Positions 52,494 to 62,063 of a stretch of 64,000 bases of DNA are shown one piece after another. This DNA comes from Chloroflexi bacterium HGW-Chloroflexi-10 (GTDB lineage Bacteria > Chloroflexota > Anaerolineae > Anaerolineales > Anaerolineaceae), in NCBI GenBank assembly GCA_002840755.1, contig PHBZ01000003.1, forward strand, positions 71,287 to 135,286, read 5' to 3'. Under the pieces are notes generated by a model. It saw only the letters and a list, made by a program, of their open reading frames with translations, was not told the DNA's origin and did no database searches. How positions within the stretch are numbered: position 1 is the first letter of the stretch; each line of letters opens with the position of its first letter. Position numbers and translations under genes: made by a program.

Positions 52494-54023
52494 ATGCCAC
52501 CCGAAATAAACATGCAAGCTATTAAAACTTTTGATCAATACCCAGCGGTGATTCAGGAACTACCGGCGGACCTGGAAACACCAGTATCCGTTTATTTGAA
52601 ATTGGCCGGAACAGAACCATCTTTTCTGTTGGAAAGCATCAGCGGGGGAGAAAATTTAGCGCGATACTCCTTTATCGGTGTGCAACCACGCGGCGCTTTT
52701 ATTTTGCGTAACGGAAAGATGGAAATCTGTATGGATGGGCAAACCCGGTTTCAGGCAATTGACACTTCCAAGCCGCTGGACTGCTTACGGCAACATCTGG
52801 CTAATCCCGAAAATGTGCTCCAACCTGCTGGACTGCCGCGTTTTCATGGCGGTCTGGTGGGTTACCTGGGTTATGAGATGATGCGTTTTTTTGAGAAGAA
52901 TATTCCTCTGGAAGCGTATGCCGACCTGCCGGACGCCATTTTTTTATTGGCGGATACACTTGTAGCGTTTGATCATGCATTTGGAAAATTATTGTTAATT
53001 GTGCGTTACCGCCCGGCTGAGGATGTGGAGACCGCTCACCAGGAGGCATTGGAGCGGTTAAAGCATTTGCGAAAACGCCTGGATGGTCCGATCCCTGTGC
53101 AACGATACATGCCTTTGGTGAAGCAACAACGGGAATTGAGCTCCAATATGACAAGGACACAGTATCACTCCGCTGTGGAACAGGCCAAAGAACATATCGC
53201 TGCTGGGGATGCGTTTCAGATTGTGCTTTCGCAGCGATTGAGCCGTGAAACCGAAGCCGAAGCATTTAGCATTTACCGCGCCTTACGCAGCTTGAACCCC
53301 TCTCCCTATATGTTTTTCTTCAACTTTGGCAAACTGGCGGGCGAACCTGGGTTGCAGTTAATTGGCGCATCGCCTGAATTGCATGTGCGTCTGGAGAAAG
53401 GCCAGGCTGCTGTACGCCCGATTGCTGGAACCAGACCACGCAGTGCTCATCTGTTGGAAGACCTGGCACTGGAGCAGGAATTGCTGGCTGACCCCAAGGA
53501 AAGAGCAGAGCATGTGATGCTGGTAGATCTGGCACGCAATGACCTGGGCCGGGTATGTGAATACGGTAGTGTCGACGTCCCGGAGCAGATGGTGGTGGAG
53601 CGCTACTCGCATGTAATGCATATTGTCTCAGAAGTGACTGGAAAGCTGAAATCCGAGCTGGATGCGTTTGATCTGATGCAGGCAACTTTTCCGGCGGGTA
53701 CTGTAAGCGGAGCGCCAAAAATTCGTGCGATGCAGATCATTGATCAGTTGGAGAAAGACCCACGCGGAGTATATGCCGGTGCAGTTGGATATTTTGCGAT
53801 GGATGGTTCGATGGATACCTGCATTGCCATTCGCACTATGGTGATGCGCGGTAAGCAGATTAGCGTGCAAGCCGGCGCGGGAATTGTGGCCGATTCTGAC
53901 CCGGAAAAAGAATATCAAGAATCGCTGAACAAAGCGCGGGCACTGGCAGTAGCCGTTGAAATGGCAGAGACCAATGCAGTCTTCTCGCGCCCACTACAAG
54001 GTGAAAATGGAGGTGCAGCATGA
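52494..54023 (+). CDS. trpE: Anthranilate synthase component I
   Basis: 509 residues from ATG 52494, seven bases after GGAG; ATGs at 52488 and 52512 are alternatives. It converts chorismate and ammonia (from TrpG) to anthranilate. The N-domain has [18 protein letters not shown] and the feedback-site element [19 protein letters not shown]. The C-domain carries [50 protein letters not shown], and [19 protein letters not shown]. First gene of trpEGDCFBA, translationally coupled to trpG by ATGA overlap. Control by the T-box leader. Confidence 0.97.
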   Translation: MPPEINMQAIKTFDQYPAVIQELPADLETPVSVYLKLAGTEPSFLLESISGGENLARYSFIGVQPRGAFILRNGKMEICMDGQTRFQAIDTSKPLDCLRQHLANPENVLQPAGLPRFHGGLVGYLGYEMMRFFEKNIPLEAYADLPDAIFLLADTLVAFDHAFGKLLLIVRYRPAEDVETAHQEALERLKHLRKRLDGPIPVQRYMPLVKQQRELSSNMTRTQYHSAVEQAKEHIAAGDAFQIVLSQRLSRETEAEAFSIYRALRSLNPSPYMFFFNFGKLAGEPGLQLIGASPELHVRLEKGQAAVRPIAGTRPRSAHLLEDLALEQELLADPKERAEHVMLVDLARNDLGRVCEYGSVDVPEQMVVERYSHVMHIVSEVTGKLKSELDAFDLMQATFPAGTVSGAPKIRAMQIIDQLEKDPRGVYAGAVGYFAMDGSMDTCIAIRTMVMRGKQISVQAGAGIVADSDPEKEYQESLNKARALAVAVEMAETNAVFSRPLQGENGGAA

Positions 54024-54586
54024 TTGCTGTTATTGATAACTACGACTCCTTTACTTACAACCTGGTGCAATATCTGGGCGAATTAGGCTGTGAGGTGCAG
54101 GTGTATCGTAACGACGCGCTGACTCCAACGCAACTGGCGGAGCTGAATCCCAGCCAGATTCTCATCTCTCCTGGACCGGGTGAACCGGATGATGCCGGGA
54201 TATCCAAGGACGTGATACGCAGCCTGGGTTCAAGCATTCCTATTCTGGGTGTGTGTCTGGGGCATCAGTGTATCGGAGAGGTCTTTGGCGGAAAGGTGAT
54301 CCGAGCAGCGCGTTTGATGCACGGCAAGATTTCTCCGGTTTACCACCAAGGCGAGGGTCTGTTTTGCGGTTTACCCAGCCCGTTTGCGGCGACGCGCTAC
54401 CATTCCCTGATTGTTGACCAGGCAATTCCTGAGGTATTAAGGGTTACAGCCACAACACAGGAAGGTGAAATTATGGGTTTACAGCATGCCAGTTTGCCCA
54501 TCTACGGTGTACAGTTTCACCCCGAGTCGATTCTGACAGAGGGTGGCAAACAGATCTTATCCAATTTTCTCAACCTTGTTCATTAG
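54020..54586 (+). CDS. trpG: Anthranilate synthase component II (glutamine amidotransferase)
   Basis: 188 residues. Class I amidotransferase with [19 protein letters not shown] at the start, oxyanion [13 protein letters not shown], nucleophile cysteine in [16 protein letters not shown] (about residue 79) and the His-Glu pair in [14 protein letters not shown]. It supplies ammonia from glutamine to TrpE. It could also serve PabB, as amphibolic TrpG/PabA enzymes do, but its location in a trp operon supports the tryptophan role. Overlaps trpE by four bases; trpD follows after 36 bases. Confidence 0.96.
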   Translation: MIAVIDNYDSFTYNLVQYLGELGCEVQVYRNDALTPTQLAELNPSQILISPGPGEPDDAGISKDVIRSLGSSIPILGVCLGHQCIGEVFGGKVIRAARLMHGKISPVYHQGEGLFCGLPSPFAATRYHSLIVDQAIPEVLRVTATTQEGEIMGLQHASLPIYGVQFHPESILTEGGKQILSNFLNLVH

Positions 54587-54622
54587 ACCCGGGTTGAAGC
54601 TCTTTAAATAACGAGGTGAAGT

Positions 54623-55645
54623 ATGTTAAAACCCTATTTGCAAAAAGTGATTTCTTTTCAAAACCTGAGCGACAACGAAGCTCAGGAAGCCATGACAATC
54701 ATTATGACAGGCCAGGCAACGACAGCCCAGATTGGCGCTTACCTTGTGGCGCTGCGAATGAAAGGTGAAACAGTGGATGAAATTATCGGTTCTGCGCGTG
54801 CTATGCGCCTGCAGGCTAACCGAGTAATGGTTGAGATGGGAGATCAGCACCTGGTAGATATCGTGGGAACCGGTGGAGATGGCTCCAATTCATTCAATAT
54901 CTCCACTACAGCGGCGTTTGTGATTGCAGGGGCGGGTAAGCGGGTGGCCAAACATGGCAACCGGGCGGCTTCCTCGCGCTGCGGCAGTGCGGATGTATTG
55001 GCAGCCCTGGGGGTAAAGCTGGAGTTGACCTCTCAACAGGTAGCGACCTGTATTGAAGAAATTGGAATAGGTTTTATGTTTGCTCCAATGTTTCACCCGG
55101 CAATGAAATATGCAATAGGTCCGCGGAAGGAAATTGGTCAACGAACCATTTTTAACATCCTGGGGCCATTGACCAACCCGGCAGGTGCCACCCACCAACT
55201 GGTGGGGGTGTATGACCCAACCTTAACCGAAACGCTGGCAAAGGTATTGGGTTCGCTGGGAACCCAGGCGGCTTTTGTGGTACATGGTGATCATGGTATG
55301 GATGAATTGACTACCACAGGATGCAACCGGGTCAGTCACTTGAAGGATGGAAAGGTAACCAGTTTTGAATTTGATGCACATTCTCTAGGTTTACGTGCAT
55401 CGGCAGACGACGATTTGCTGGGCGGCGATCCGCAGTTAAATGCACAGATGTTGATGGATATTCTTTCCGGTAAGGATGAAAGCCCACGCCGAGATGTGGT
55501 GCTGCTCAACAGCGCGGCTGCGTTGGCATCTGAGGATGGCAACCTGGCCGCCGGGATTCGTGAGGCAGAGCGATCTTTAAACAGCGGCGCGGCGCTGGAG
55601 CGTTTGAATGCATTGATTGATTTTTCGCAAAGGGTGGCTGCATGA
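54623..55645 (+). CDS. trpD: Anthranilate phosphoribosyltransferase
   Basis: 340 residues, GAGGTGAAGT upstream. It joins anthranilate to PRPP. The fold is type III phosphoribosyltransferase: LSDNEAQEAMTIIMTGQATT in the helical N-domain, PRPP loop DIVGTGGDGSNSFNIST, KHGNRAASSRCGSADVL, and the metal site in GMDELTTTG. The signature FMFAPMFHPAMKYAIGPRKE for anthranilate binding is intact. Overlaps trpC by four bases (ATGA). Confidence 0.97.
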   Translation: MLKPYLQKVISFQNLSDNEAQEAMTIIMTGQATTAQIGAYLVALRMKGETVDEIIGSARAMRLQANRVMVEMGDQHLVDIVGTGGDGSNSFNISTTAAFVIAGAGKRVAKHGNRAASSRCGSADVLAALGVKLELTSQQVATCIEEIGIGFMFAPMFHPAMKYAIGPRKEIGQRTIFNILGPLTNPAGATHQLVGVYDPTLTETLAKVLGSLGTQAAFVVHGDHGMDELTTTGCNRVSHLKDGKVTSFEFDAHSLGLRASADDDLLGGDPQLNAQMLMDILSGKDESPRRDVVLLNSAAALASEDGNLAAGIREAERSLNSGAALERLNALIDFSQRVAA

Positions 55646-56436
55646 CGATCCTGGATGAGATTTTTGCGACTAAACGGGTTGAAGTGCAGGAACGTATGAA
55701 GGCGTGTTCTCTGGCAGAAATGCGCCGGGAAGCTGAACTGCAGACGCCTGTATTGGATTTTACCGGCGCATTGAAACGCAAATCAGCAGCTGACACACTA
55801 CAGCTGATTGCTGAAGTCAAATGTGCTTCGCCTTCTAAAGGGCTACTGGCGCCAAATTTTGATCCTTTGAGATTGGCATCCATATATACACAAAACGGGG
55901 CGGCAACCATCAGCGTATTGACCGATGAGAAATACTTCAAAGGATCGCTTGACTATTTGCGACAAATTGGTGGATTAACCCCGCGATTGCCGCTGCTGCG
56001 CAAGGATTTTATCTACCATCCGTATCAGGTGTTGGAGGGGAGGGCGGCCGGTGCGGATGCGATTTTGCTGATTGCAGCATCTCTGGATATGGTGCAATTG
56101 CAGGAATTGAAGACTCTGACAGAAGAGCTGGGCATGACAGCTTTGATCGAGGTGCATAATGCTGAGGAGCTGGAGCGGACGCTACGGGTCGCACCAGCGT
56201 TGGTGGGGATCAATAACCGTGATTTGCATACTTTCAATGTGAGTCTGGAAACCTGTTTGCAATTGAAAGTGCTGATCCCTGAGGGAGTGTGTGTGGTTGC
56301 GGAGAGCGGGATTCATACTCGGGCGGATGTGGTGCGCCTGGAAACAGCTGGAATGGATGCCATGCTGGTAGGTGAAGCGTTGGTAACGGCGGTAAACCCA
56401 GGGTTGAAGATACGGGATTTATTAGCATGCACATAA
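55642..56436 (+). CDS. trpC: Indole-3-glycerol phosphate synthase
   Basis: 264 residues, (beta/alpha)8 barrel. Catalytic lysine and glutamates are in AEVKCASPSKGLLAPNF, VLTDEKYFKGSLDYLRQI, LLRKDFIYHPYQVLE, ALIEVHNAEEL and LVGINNRDLHTF; the phosphate site is AESGIHTRADV with MLVGEALV. It converts CdRP to indole-glycerol phosphate. It is a separate protein, not fused with TrpF as in Escherichia coli. The trpF start lies 10 bases inside its 3' end. Confidence 0.97.
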   Translation: MTILDEIFATKRVEVQERMKACSLAEMRREAELQTPVLDFTGALKRKSAADTLQLIAEVKCASPSKGLLAPNFDPLRLASIYTQNGAATISVLTDEKYFKGSLDYLRQIGGLTPRLPLLRKDFIYHPYQVLEGRAAGADAILLIAASLDMVQLQELKTLTEELGMTALIEVHNAEELERTLRVAPALVGINNRDLHTFNVSLETCLQLKVLIPEGVCVVAESGIHTRADVVRLETAGMDAMLVGEALVTAVNPGLKIRDLLACT

Positions 56437-57059
56437 AAGTCTGCGGAATCACTCGTCTGGAAGATGCACTGTTCTGCGCTGAGACCGGGGTAGATTATCT
56501 TGGCTTCAATTTTTACCCTGCCAGCCCGAGGTATATTTCCCCGGAACAATGTCTTAATATTTGTACAGTTCTGAAAATAACCAGCATAAATATAAAACTG
56601 GTAGGTGTCTTTGTGGATGAGACAGTGGACAATATTCAGAAAATACTGAAGACCTGTGGATTGGACCTGGCGCAATTAAGCGGGAATGAGGCAACAGAAG
56701 ATTTGCTGAGGCTGGGTAATCAGGCGTTCAAAGCGGTTCGCCCGGTGGATGAAACGGATGTGGGTTATTTACAAGCAATCCCATTACGGAAAGGTCCCCC
56801 GGCATTTCTGGTGGACGGTTATCGTAAGGGTTTGTATGGCGGCACTGGTGAGACTGCAGATTGGCGGATGGCAAGTGAATTGGCTTTACGGTACCCGATC
56901 TTTCTGGCTGGCGGGTTGACCTCTCTGAATGTACGGGAGGCAATCCAGCATGTACGGCCGTGGGGGGTGGATACCGCTTCAGGGGTAGAAAGTGCGCCTG
57001 GTGTGAAAGACTTAAGGAAAATCCGCGCATTTGTAAATGCTGTGAGAATGGAGGATTAA
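56427..57059 (+). CDS. trpF: Phosphoribosylanthranilate isomerase
   Basis: 210 residues. The barrel begins with the catalytic cysteine in HIKVCGITRLEDALFC; other marks are YLGFNFYPASPRYI, VGVFVDETVDNI, LAQLSGNE and, near the C-terminus, the phosphate site in FLAGGLTSLNVREAI and VDTASGVESAPGVKD with the catalytic aspartate (AFLVDGYRKGLYGGTGE). It performs the Amadori rearrangement of PRA to CdRP. The start overlaps trpC by 10 bases, so translation is coupled. trpB follows in five bases. Confidence 0.96.
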   Translation: MHIKVCGITRLEDALFCAETGVDYLGFNFYPASPRYISPEQCLNICTVLKITSINIKLVGVFVDETVDNIQKILKTCGLDLAQLSGNEATEDLLRLGNQAFKAVRPVDETDVGYLQAIPLRKGPPAFLVDGYRKGLYGGTGETADWRMASELALRYPIFLAGGLTSLNVREAIQHVRPWGVDTASGVESAPGVKDLRKIRAFVNAVRMED

Positions 57060-57064
57060 GATAA

Positions 57065-58270
57065 ATGATACAGACAAGTTTATCCAAAAAATTTGGAAGA
57101 TATGGCGGGCAGTTTATCCCGGAGACGTTGGCACCGGCAGTAGCTGAACTGGAAGCTGCTTACCTGACCCTGCGAGATGATGCTGTTTTTCAGACTGAAT
57201 TGAACGGGCTGCTCTCCACGTATGTGGGACGGCCGACGGCATTGAGCAAAGCCAGCCGATTGACAACCAGCCTGGGTGGAGCGCAAATTTATCTAAAACG
57301 TGAAGACCTGGCGCATTCCGGGGCGCATAAGATCAACAATGCGCTTGGCCAGGCAATGGTAGCGCGGTTTATGGGTAAGCAGAGGATCATCGCTGAGACC
57401 GGCGCGGGGCAGCATGGGGTGGCGACGGCCACGGTATGCGCGCTGTTGGGGTTGGAGTGCGTGGTGTATATGGGTTCGGTGGATATGGCGCGCCAGCAAC
57501 CAAATGTGTTGCGGATGCGCCTGTTGGGTGCTGAAGTGCGCGCGGTAGACAGCGGCACGCGCACCCTCAAAGATGCTGTGAATGAGGCTATTCGTGATTG
57601 GGTGACAAATGTGGATGATACCTATTACCTGTTAGGCTCGGCATTAGGCCCACATCCTTATCCGACGATGGTGCGTGATTTTCAGGCAGTTATAGGGCAG
57701 GAAGCACGCCGACAGATGCTGGAAACCATTGGACGCTTACCGGATGCGTGTATCGCCTGTGTCGGCGGCGGCTCGAATGCAATCGGCTTGTTTGACGCTT
57801 TCAAGAATGACCTGAAGGTAGAGCTGATTGGTGTTGAAGCTGGCGGGCTGGGGATTCCCAGTGGAAGACATGCCGCGCGTTTTGGCGACCCACAGCGCGG
57901 GCGTTTGGGCGTTTTACACGGCACCTATACCTATGTTTTGCAGAATGAAGATGGCCAGATCGCCGATACGCATTCCATTTCGGCTGGTCTGGATTACGCT
58001 GCGGTGGGGCCGGAACACAGTTATCTGCGAGAGATCGGAAGGGCAACCTATACTTCGGCGACCGACGAAGAAGCAATGGCTGCGTTTTTACGGCTGGCGA
58101 GGGAGGAAGGTATTTTACCTGCCCTGGAATCCGCACACGCCGTTGCGGAAGCGATTCGCCAGGCGCCTTTGAGAGGACAGGATGAGGTTTTACTGGTCAA
58201 TCTCTCCGGGCGTGGTGATAAAGATCTGGATACTGTCACGCAGGTGTTGGCAGAACAGGGGAGGCATTAA
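57065..58270 (+). CDS. trpB: Tryptophan synthase beta chain
   Basis: 401 residues, GGAGGATTAAGATAA upstream. PLP enzyme that joins indole and serine. Landmarks: [19 protein letters not shown], the PLP lysine in [20 protein letters not shown], the catalytic glutamate in [33 protein letters not shown] for the phosphate and [16 protein letters not shown]. It is the standard TrpB1 class, with tight complex formation with TrpA expected. The stop overlaps the upstream ATG candidate of trpA by one base (TAATG). Confidence 0.98.
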   Translation: MIQTSLSKKFGRYGGQFIPETLAPAVAELEAAYLTLRDDAVFQTELNGLLSTYVGRPTALSKASRLTTSLGGAQIYLKREDLAHSGAHKINNALGQAMVARFMGKQRIIAETGAGQHGVATATVCALLGLECVVYMGSVDMARQQPNVLRMRLLGAEVRAVDSGTRTLKDAVNEAIRDWVTNVDDTYYLLGSALGPHPYPTMVRDFQAVIGQEARRQMLETIGRLPDACIACVGGGSNAIGLFDAFKNDLKVELIGVEAGGLGIPSGRHAARFGDPQRGRLGVLHGTYTYVLQNEDGQIADTHSISAGLDYAAVGPEHSYLREIGRATYTSATDEEAMAAFLRLAREEGILPALESAHAVAEAIRQAPLRGQDEVLLVNLSGRGDKDLDTVTQVLAEQGRH

Positions 58271-59109
58271 TGGAACATGGAAGCAATCAACCGAGGGAAG
58301 GAAGCAGTATGTTTGGATTAGCACACATTGAGTCTGTGTTTCAGGCGACGCGGGCGGATGGCAGGGCGGCTCTGATGCCTTACCTGACGTTGGGATACCC
58401 GCAGCGCTCGTTGGAGGTGATTGAAGCAGCGGTGCGCGGCGGTGCGGACATGCTTGAACTGGGCATGCCCTTTTCGGATCCTTTAGCGGACGGACCAACT
58501 ATTCAACGTTCCACGCAGGCGGCTTTGCAGAATGGGATGACAATTGCCGGCTGCATTGCAGATGTAGCCGAATTGCGCAGCCGTGGGGTGACTCTGCCTG
58601 TTTTCCTGATGGGTTATTGCAATCCGCTGCTGAATTATGGGCTGGAGCGCTTTGTAAAGGATGCCAGCCGGGCAGGCGTGGATGGGTTCATTATCCCGGA
58701 TTTACCATTGGAGGAGGCTGCAGAATTGGCCGTTTATTGCCGCCTGTATGAGCGTGCTTTGGTATATCTGGTTTCGCCAAACACACCGGAGGAACGCCTG
58801 AAATGTTTAGCACAAGAGACCGGTGGTTTTCTATATATGGTGTCGGTGACCGGGGTGACCGGCGCACGGCAATCACTGGCTGATAATTTGGGAGAGTTTG
58901 CCGCCAGGGTTAGGAGGTTGACCGCGAAACCGCTGGCAGTTGGTTTTGGGATCGCCACGCCGCAGCAAGCCGCAGTGGTGGGAAAATTGGCGGATGGGGT
59001 GATTGTTGGTTCGGCGATCATACAGGTGATTGATGCACATCCGGGAGATCCTGAGAGGGCGGTGGAGGAGTTTGTGAGTGACCTGGCACGGGCTGTGGGG
59101 GTTGGGTGA
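58270..59109 (+). CDS. trpA: Tryptophan synthase alpha chain
   Basis: 279 residues from ATG 58270, which has GGGGAGG five bases upstream; an internal ATG at 58309 (MFGLAHIESVFQ) also has GGAAGGAAG and fits family alignments better, so the true protein may be 266 residues. Barrel with catalytic Glu in GGADMLELGMPFSDPLADGP, Asp in GVDGFIIPDLPLEEA, and phosphate loop in VSVTGVTGARQ, GFGIATPQQA and DGVIVGSAI. It cleaves indole-glycerol phosphate to indole. Last gene of the trp operon. No clear intrinsic terminator follows within 150 bases. Confidence 0.97.
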   Translation: MEHGSNQPREGSSMFGLAHIESVFQATRADGRAALMPYLTLGYPQRSLEVIEAAVRGGADMLELGMPFSDPLADGPTIQRSTQAALQNGMTIAGCIADVAELRSRGVTLPVFLMGYCNPLLNYGLERFVKDASRAGVDGFIIPDLPLEEAAELAVYCRLYERALVYLVSPNTPEERLKCLAQETGGFLYMVSVTGVTGARQSLADNLGEFAARVRRLTAKPLAVGFGIATPQQAAVVGKLADGVIVGSAIIQVIDAHPGDPERAVEEFVSDLARAVGVG

Positions 59110-59266
59110 GCTCGCACTGAGGTAAAGAGTAAATCCCAGGATGGTCTGGGAGGGCGCGTTCGCATCGGGTGGGTCGGGTAGTTGATAGATTGATTTACTG
59201 CCGGTTCAGACCCACCCTTGTCCTAGGTGTGTTGGGCGTCGGGTAGATACGGGGTTCCTGCGCTTG

Positions 59267-59435
59267 TCTCCTTCCCTCACATAAAGACGATCTCCTCACA
59301 TTCGTTTGGAGCGTTACACGTCGGGACAATGTAAGTTTCACGTCGGGGCGTTTCGCGGTATTCGTTCATTCGTCTCCTTCGCTTACAAAAAGACGATCTC
59401 CTCACATTCATTCGGAGCGCTGCGCGTCGGGACAA
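59267..59435. repeat. Pair of 63-base direct repeats
   Basis: Units 59267-59329 and 59373-59435, offset 106 bases, share TCTCCTTC, AAAAGACGATCTCCTCACAT, GGAGCG and GTCGGGACAA with few substitutions. Both contain the motif TTCGTT or TTCATTCGG seen in the adjoining repeat copy B. Confidence 0.8.
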
Positions 59436-59462
59436 CTTCGTTACGACTCCTTTGCTGCGCTC

Positions 59463-59925
59463 GGAGCGCGTTGCGTTTTCGTTGAGAAAAAATCCAATCG
59501 GAACGAATGTGTTTCCGGGAAATGACCGGTATAGGTGGGGGTGGCTGCGAAGGGAGAGCCAGAGTTGCTGTTTTTTTGCCGGTATTCGTTTTGGAACGAA
59601 TAGGGAACGAATGCTGAAGCAGGAAATGGAAGAGCAGTAATGAGTAATGCGTAATGAGAAATTAGTAATGCGGAAGAAATGGAAGCAGGGAATAGGAATG
59701 CTAAAGTAGGGACCAGGTAAAGGTGATGACTATGTGGTTGTTAATGTACAGATTAAGATTATGTTGGGATCAGATACTGCCTTATATGTTCTTGTGGGCA
59801 AGGTGGTATCTTGATACCAGGGGTAAATTGCTTTTTGCTCCGTAGTTTTTATATCACAATAGTTTATGACATTTTTATTATAGAATAAAAGTTCTAATAA
59901 ATCAAGCCCCAATTAGATAAAAAAA
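59463..59925 (-). repeat. Intergenic repeat copy B, inverted relative to copy A
   Basis: The reverse complement matches 39985-40345 block by block but is about 100 bases longer. Its extra segment includes a GTAATGAG/TTAGTAATGCG-like simple repeat (59637-59675). The palindrome ATTCGTTTTGGAACGAAT lies at 59584-59601. It lies downstream of trpA and upstream of pepF and is oriented against both genes, the same relation as copy A to its neighbours. Confidence 0.85.
59877..59905 (-). promoter_or_regulatory. Promoter within repeat copy B
   Basis: On the reverse strand TTGATT (59905-59900), 17-base spacer, TATAAT (59882-59877). It corresponds exactly to the promoter in copy A. Confidence 0.65.
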
Positions 59926-60147
59926 TCAGGGTGGGCCGGCCAAACAATAAGCAGAGAAGGGCGAGACAGCGGATTATTCATGATGCGTCTGGATGAAATT
60001 GCTTTGATAGCGAGGTCCCTGAGGGGTGGATTGATTTTCCGAAAAAAAGGCCATTGAAAGATTTCCGTTTTTCTGATACAAACAGAGTTGAGATGACAGG
60101 GTGATGAATAAGGGCAGGAATAATATTCATCTTTAAAAGGAGAACCG

Positions 60148-61950
60148 ATGAGTGTAAATCAATTGATCGCACGTGCACAGGTACCCAAGGAACAAACATG
60201 GAATCTTGAAAGTATTTTTCCAGGGGTTGCGGATTGGCAAACAGCGATTCGAGATGTGGAGAAACAATTGCCCATATTGGCTGCCTGGCAGGGAAAAATG
60301 GACAGGAGCCCTAAAGAATTGCTACGCTGTTTCCAGGAGAGTGAAGCCGCTGAACGACTAGCCGGGAAGATTCAGGTATATGCCATGCTGGCCAGTTCTG
60401 TGGATGCCGGAGATCAGGAGGCTTTAGGACGGATGGGCCAGGCGCGCAGCCTGGCTGTTCGTTTGGATGCGGCTCTGGCCTTTATGGAACCGGAGTTGAT
60501 TGCAATCGGTTTTGAGAAATTGTATCAATGGTGCCGGGAAGAATCCGGATTGTCTTCGTATCAATTTTATTTTGAACAACTGGAACGCAAACAGACACAC
60601 GTTGGTTCCCAAGAAGTGGAAGCAGTGCTGGCATTGGCAAACGAACCGCTGAATGCATCCTCCCAAACGCACAGTGCATTGAACAATGCCGATTTAACAT
60701 TTGCACGGGCGATTGATTCAGATGGAATAGCTATTGAAATTGGACAGGGGAATTTTGATGCACTGATCACGCACCCTGACCGGGAAGTGCGCCGCACAGC
60801 TTGGGAAAACTACGCGGACGGCTATTTGAAGTTAAAGAACACGTTTGCAGCGATTCAGACCGGCGGTTTCCAAAAAGATGTCTTTTTGATGCGCGCGCGT
60901 GGTTTTCAATCCTCTCTGGAATCTTCGCTTTTCCCCAACAACCTGCCTGTTACGGTATTTCATAACCTGATCGATACTTTCCGCACCAATCTACCCACCT
61001 GGCATCGCTATTGGGAATTGAGAAGGCGCTACCTGGGCTACGACACCTTTCATATTTACGACGCCAAGGCACCTCTACATCTGAAGCCTCCGGTTATTCC
61101 TTACCGCCAGGCTGTGGATTGGATCTGCGAGGGAATGCGACCGCTGGGAGAAGAATATGTTTCAATTTTACGGCGTGGGGCAACCGATGAGCGCTGGGTG
61201 GATTGGGCGGTGAATAAAGGGAAACGCCAGGGTGCATTTTCTAGCGGGGTGTATGACACGACTCCGTTCATCATGATGAGCTATAACGACAATGTCTTCA
61301 GCATGAGTACACTGGCACATGAATTAGGCCACTCACTCCATTCGTATTACTCGAGGAAACATCAGCCCTACGTTTATGGGCGCTATTCTTTATTCGTTGC
61401 TGAAGTTGCATCCAATTTTAATCAGGCAATGGTGCGTGATTATTTACTGCGCACGCAAACGGATGCAGCTTTTCAACTGGCGCTGATCGAAGAAGCCATG
61501 TCTAATTTTCACCGCTACTTTTTTATCATGCCGACCCTGGCACGTTGGGAGCTTGAAATGCATGAACGCATCGAAAGCGGGCAGCCGATGAACGCCGCGA
61601 TCATGAACAAACGCTGCGCGGATTTATTCCACGAAGGTTTTGGGGATGACGTGGTGTATGATGCCGAACGAATGGGCATCACCTGGGCACAGTTTTTACA
61701 CATGTATATGAATTTTTATGTATACCAATATGCCACCGGGATTTCCGGCGCACATGCCCTGGTGGAAAGGGTTTTGGACAAGGGGACTGACGCGGTCCAT
61801 CATTACCTGCAATTTCTGAGTGCCGGCGGATCACTCTACCCGATTGATGCTTTGAATACCGCCGGGGTGGACCTGACCAGCCGGGTACCGGTGGAAAAGG
61901 CTTTCCAAACTATGGGTGAGCTGGTCGACCGCTTTGAAAGCTTATTGTAA
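60148..61950 (+). CDS. pepF: Oligoendopeptidase F (M3 family)
   Basis: 600 residues, typical for PepF. AAAAGGAGAACCG precedes the ATG. The start VPKEQTWNLESIFPGVADWQ is that of the M3B clan. The zinc site TLAHELGHSLHSYYSRKHQP (HExxH, about residues 390-394) has its third ligand in FVAEVASNFNQAMV about 25 residues later. It cleaves short peptides in the cytoplasm. Other family elements are YDTTPFIMMSYNDN and GFGDDVVYD. It is monocistronic and ends at a bidirectional hairpin. Confidence 0.96.
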   Translation: MSVNQLIARAQVPKEQTWNLESIFPGVADWQTAIRDVEKQLPILAAWQGKMDRSPKELLRCFQESEAAERLAGKIQVYAMLASSVDAGDQEALGRMGQARSLAVRLDAALAFMEPELIAIGFEKLYQWCREESGLSSYQFYFEQLERKQTHVGSQEVEAVLALANEPLNASSQTHSALNNADLTFARAIDSDGIAIEIGQGNFDALITHPDREVRRTAWENYADGYLKLKNTFAAIQTGGFQKDVFLMRARGFQSSLESSLFPNNLPVTVFHNLIDTFRTNLPTWHRYWELRRRYLGYDTFHIYDAKAPLHLKPPVIPYRQAVDWICEGMRPLGEEYVSILRRGATDERWVDWAVNKGKRQGAFSSGVYDTTPFIMMSYNDNVFSMSTLAHELGHSLHSYYSRKHQPYVYGRYSLFVAEVASNFNQAMVRDYLLRTQTDAAFQLALIEEAMSNFHRYFFIMPTLARWELEMHERIESGQPMNAAIMNKRCADLFHEGFGDDVVYDAERMGITWAQFLHMYMNFYVYQYATGISGAHALVERVLDKGTDAVHHYLQFLSAGGSLYPIDALNTAGVDLTSRVPVEKAFQTMGELVDRFESLL

Positions 61951-62010
61951 AGAAATTTTTACAGGAATTTCATAGGATTCGATTAAGCCATCCTGCATAC
62001 TGGTAAAAAG

Positions 62011-62040
62011 AAAACAGGCGTATTTGACGCCTGTTTTCAT
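62011..62040 (+). terminator. Intrinsic terminator after pepF
   Basis: AAAACAGGCG (62011-62020), loop TATTTGA, CGCCTGTTTT (62028-62037) with flanking A- and T-runs. Confidence 0.85.
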
Positions 62041-62063
62041 CTGTCTGGTGGAGCCGGCTGGTG

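Larger units (their letters stand above)
59110..60147. other. 1-kb non-coding region with repeats between trpA and pepF
   Basis: There is no credible gene. It contains a pair of direct repeats (59267-59435), repeat copy B (59463-59925) and an AT-rich leader of pepF. The segment 59110-59265 holds an imperfect inverted pair (gggtgggtc near 59168 and gacccaccc near 59209), which may terminate the trp operon. Reading frames of 60-73 codons here lack ribosome binding sites and conservation between repeat copies. Confidence 0.6.

Noticed and set aside
52481-52525. 14-codon leader peptide frame (ATG at 52481) in front of trpE
   Set aside because: No tryptophan codons and a poor distance to AAGGAG; the T-box already explains regulation.
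59267-59435. Possible CRISPR-like repeats
   Set aside because: Only two units, 63 bases long with substitutions and a 43-base gap; no leader, no further units and no cas genes.
59452-59640. 62-residue frame inside repeat B
   Set aside because: Same reason: not conserved with copy A, no ribosome binding site.
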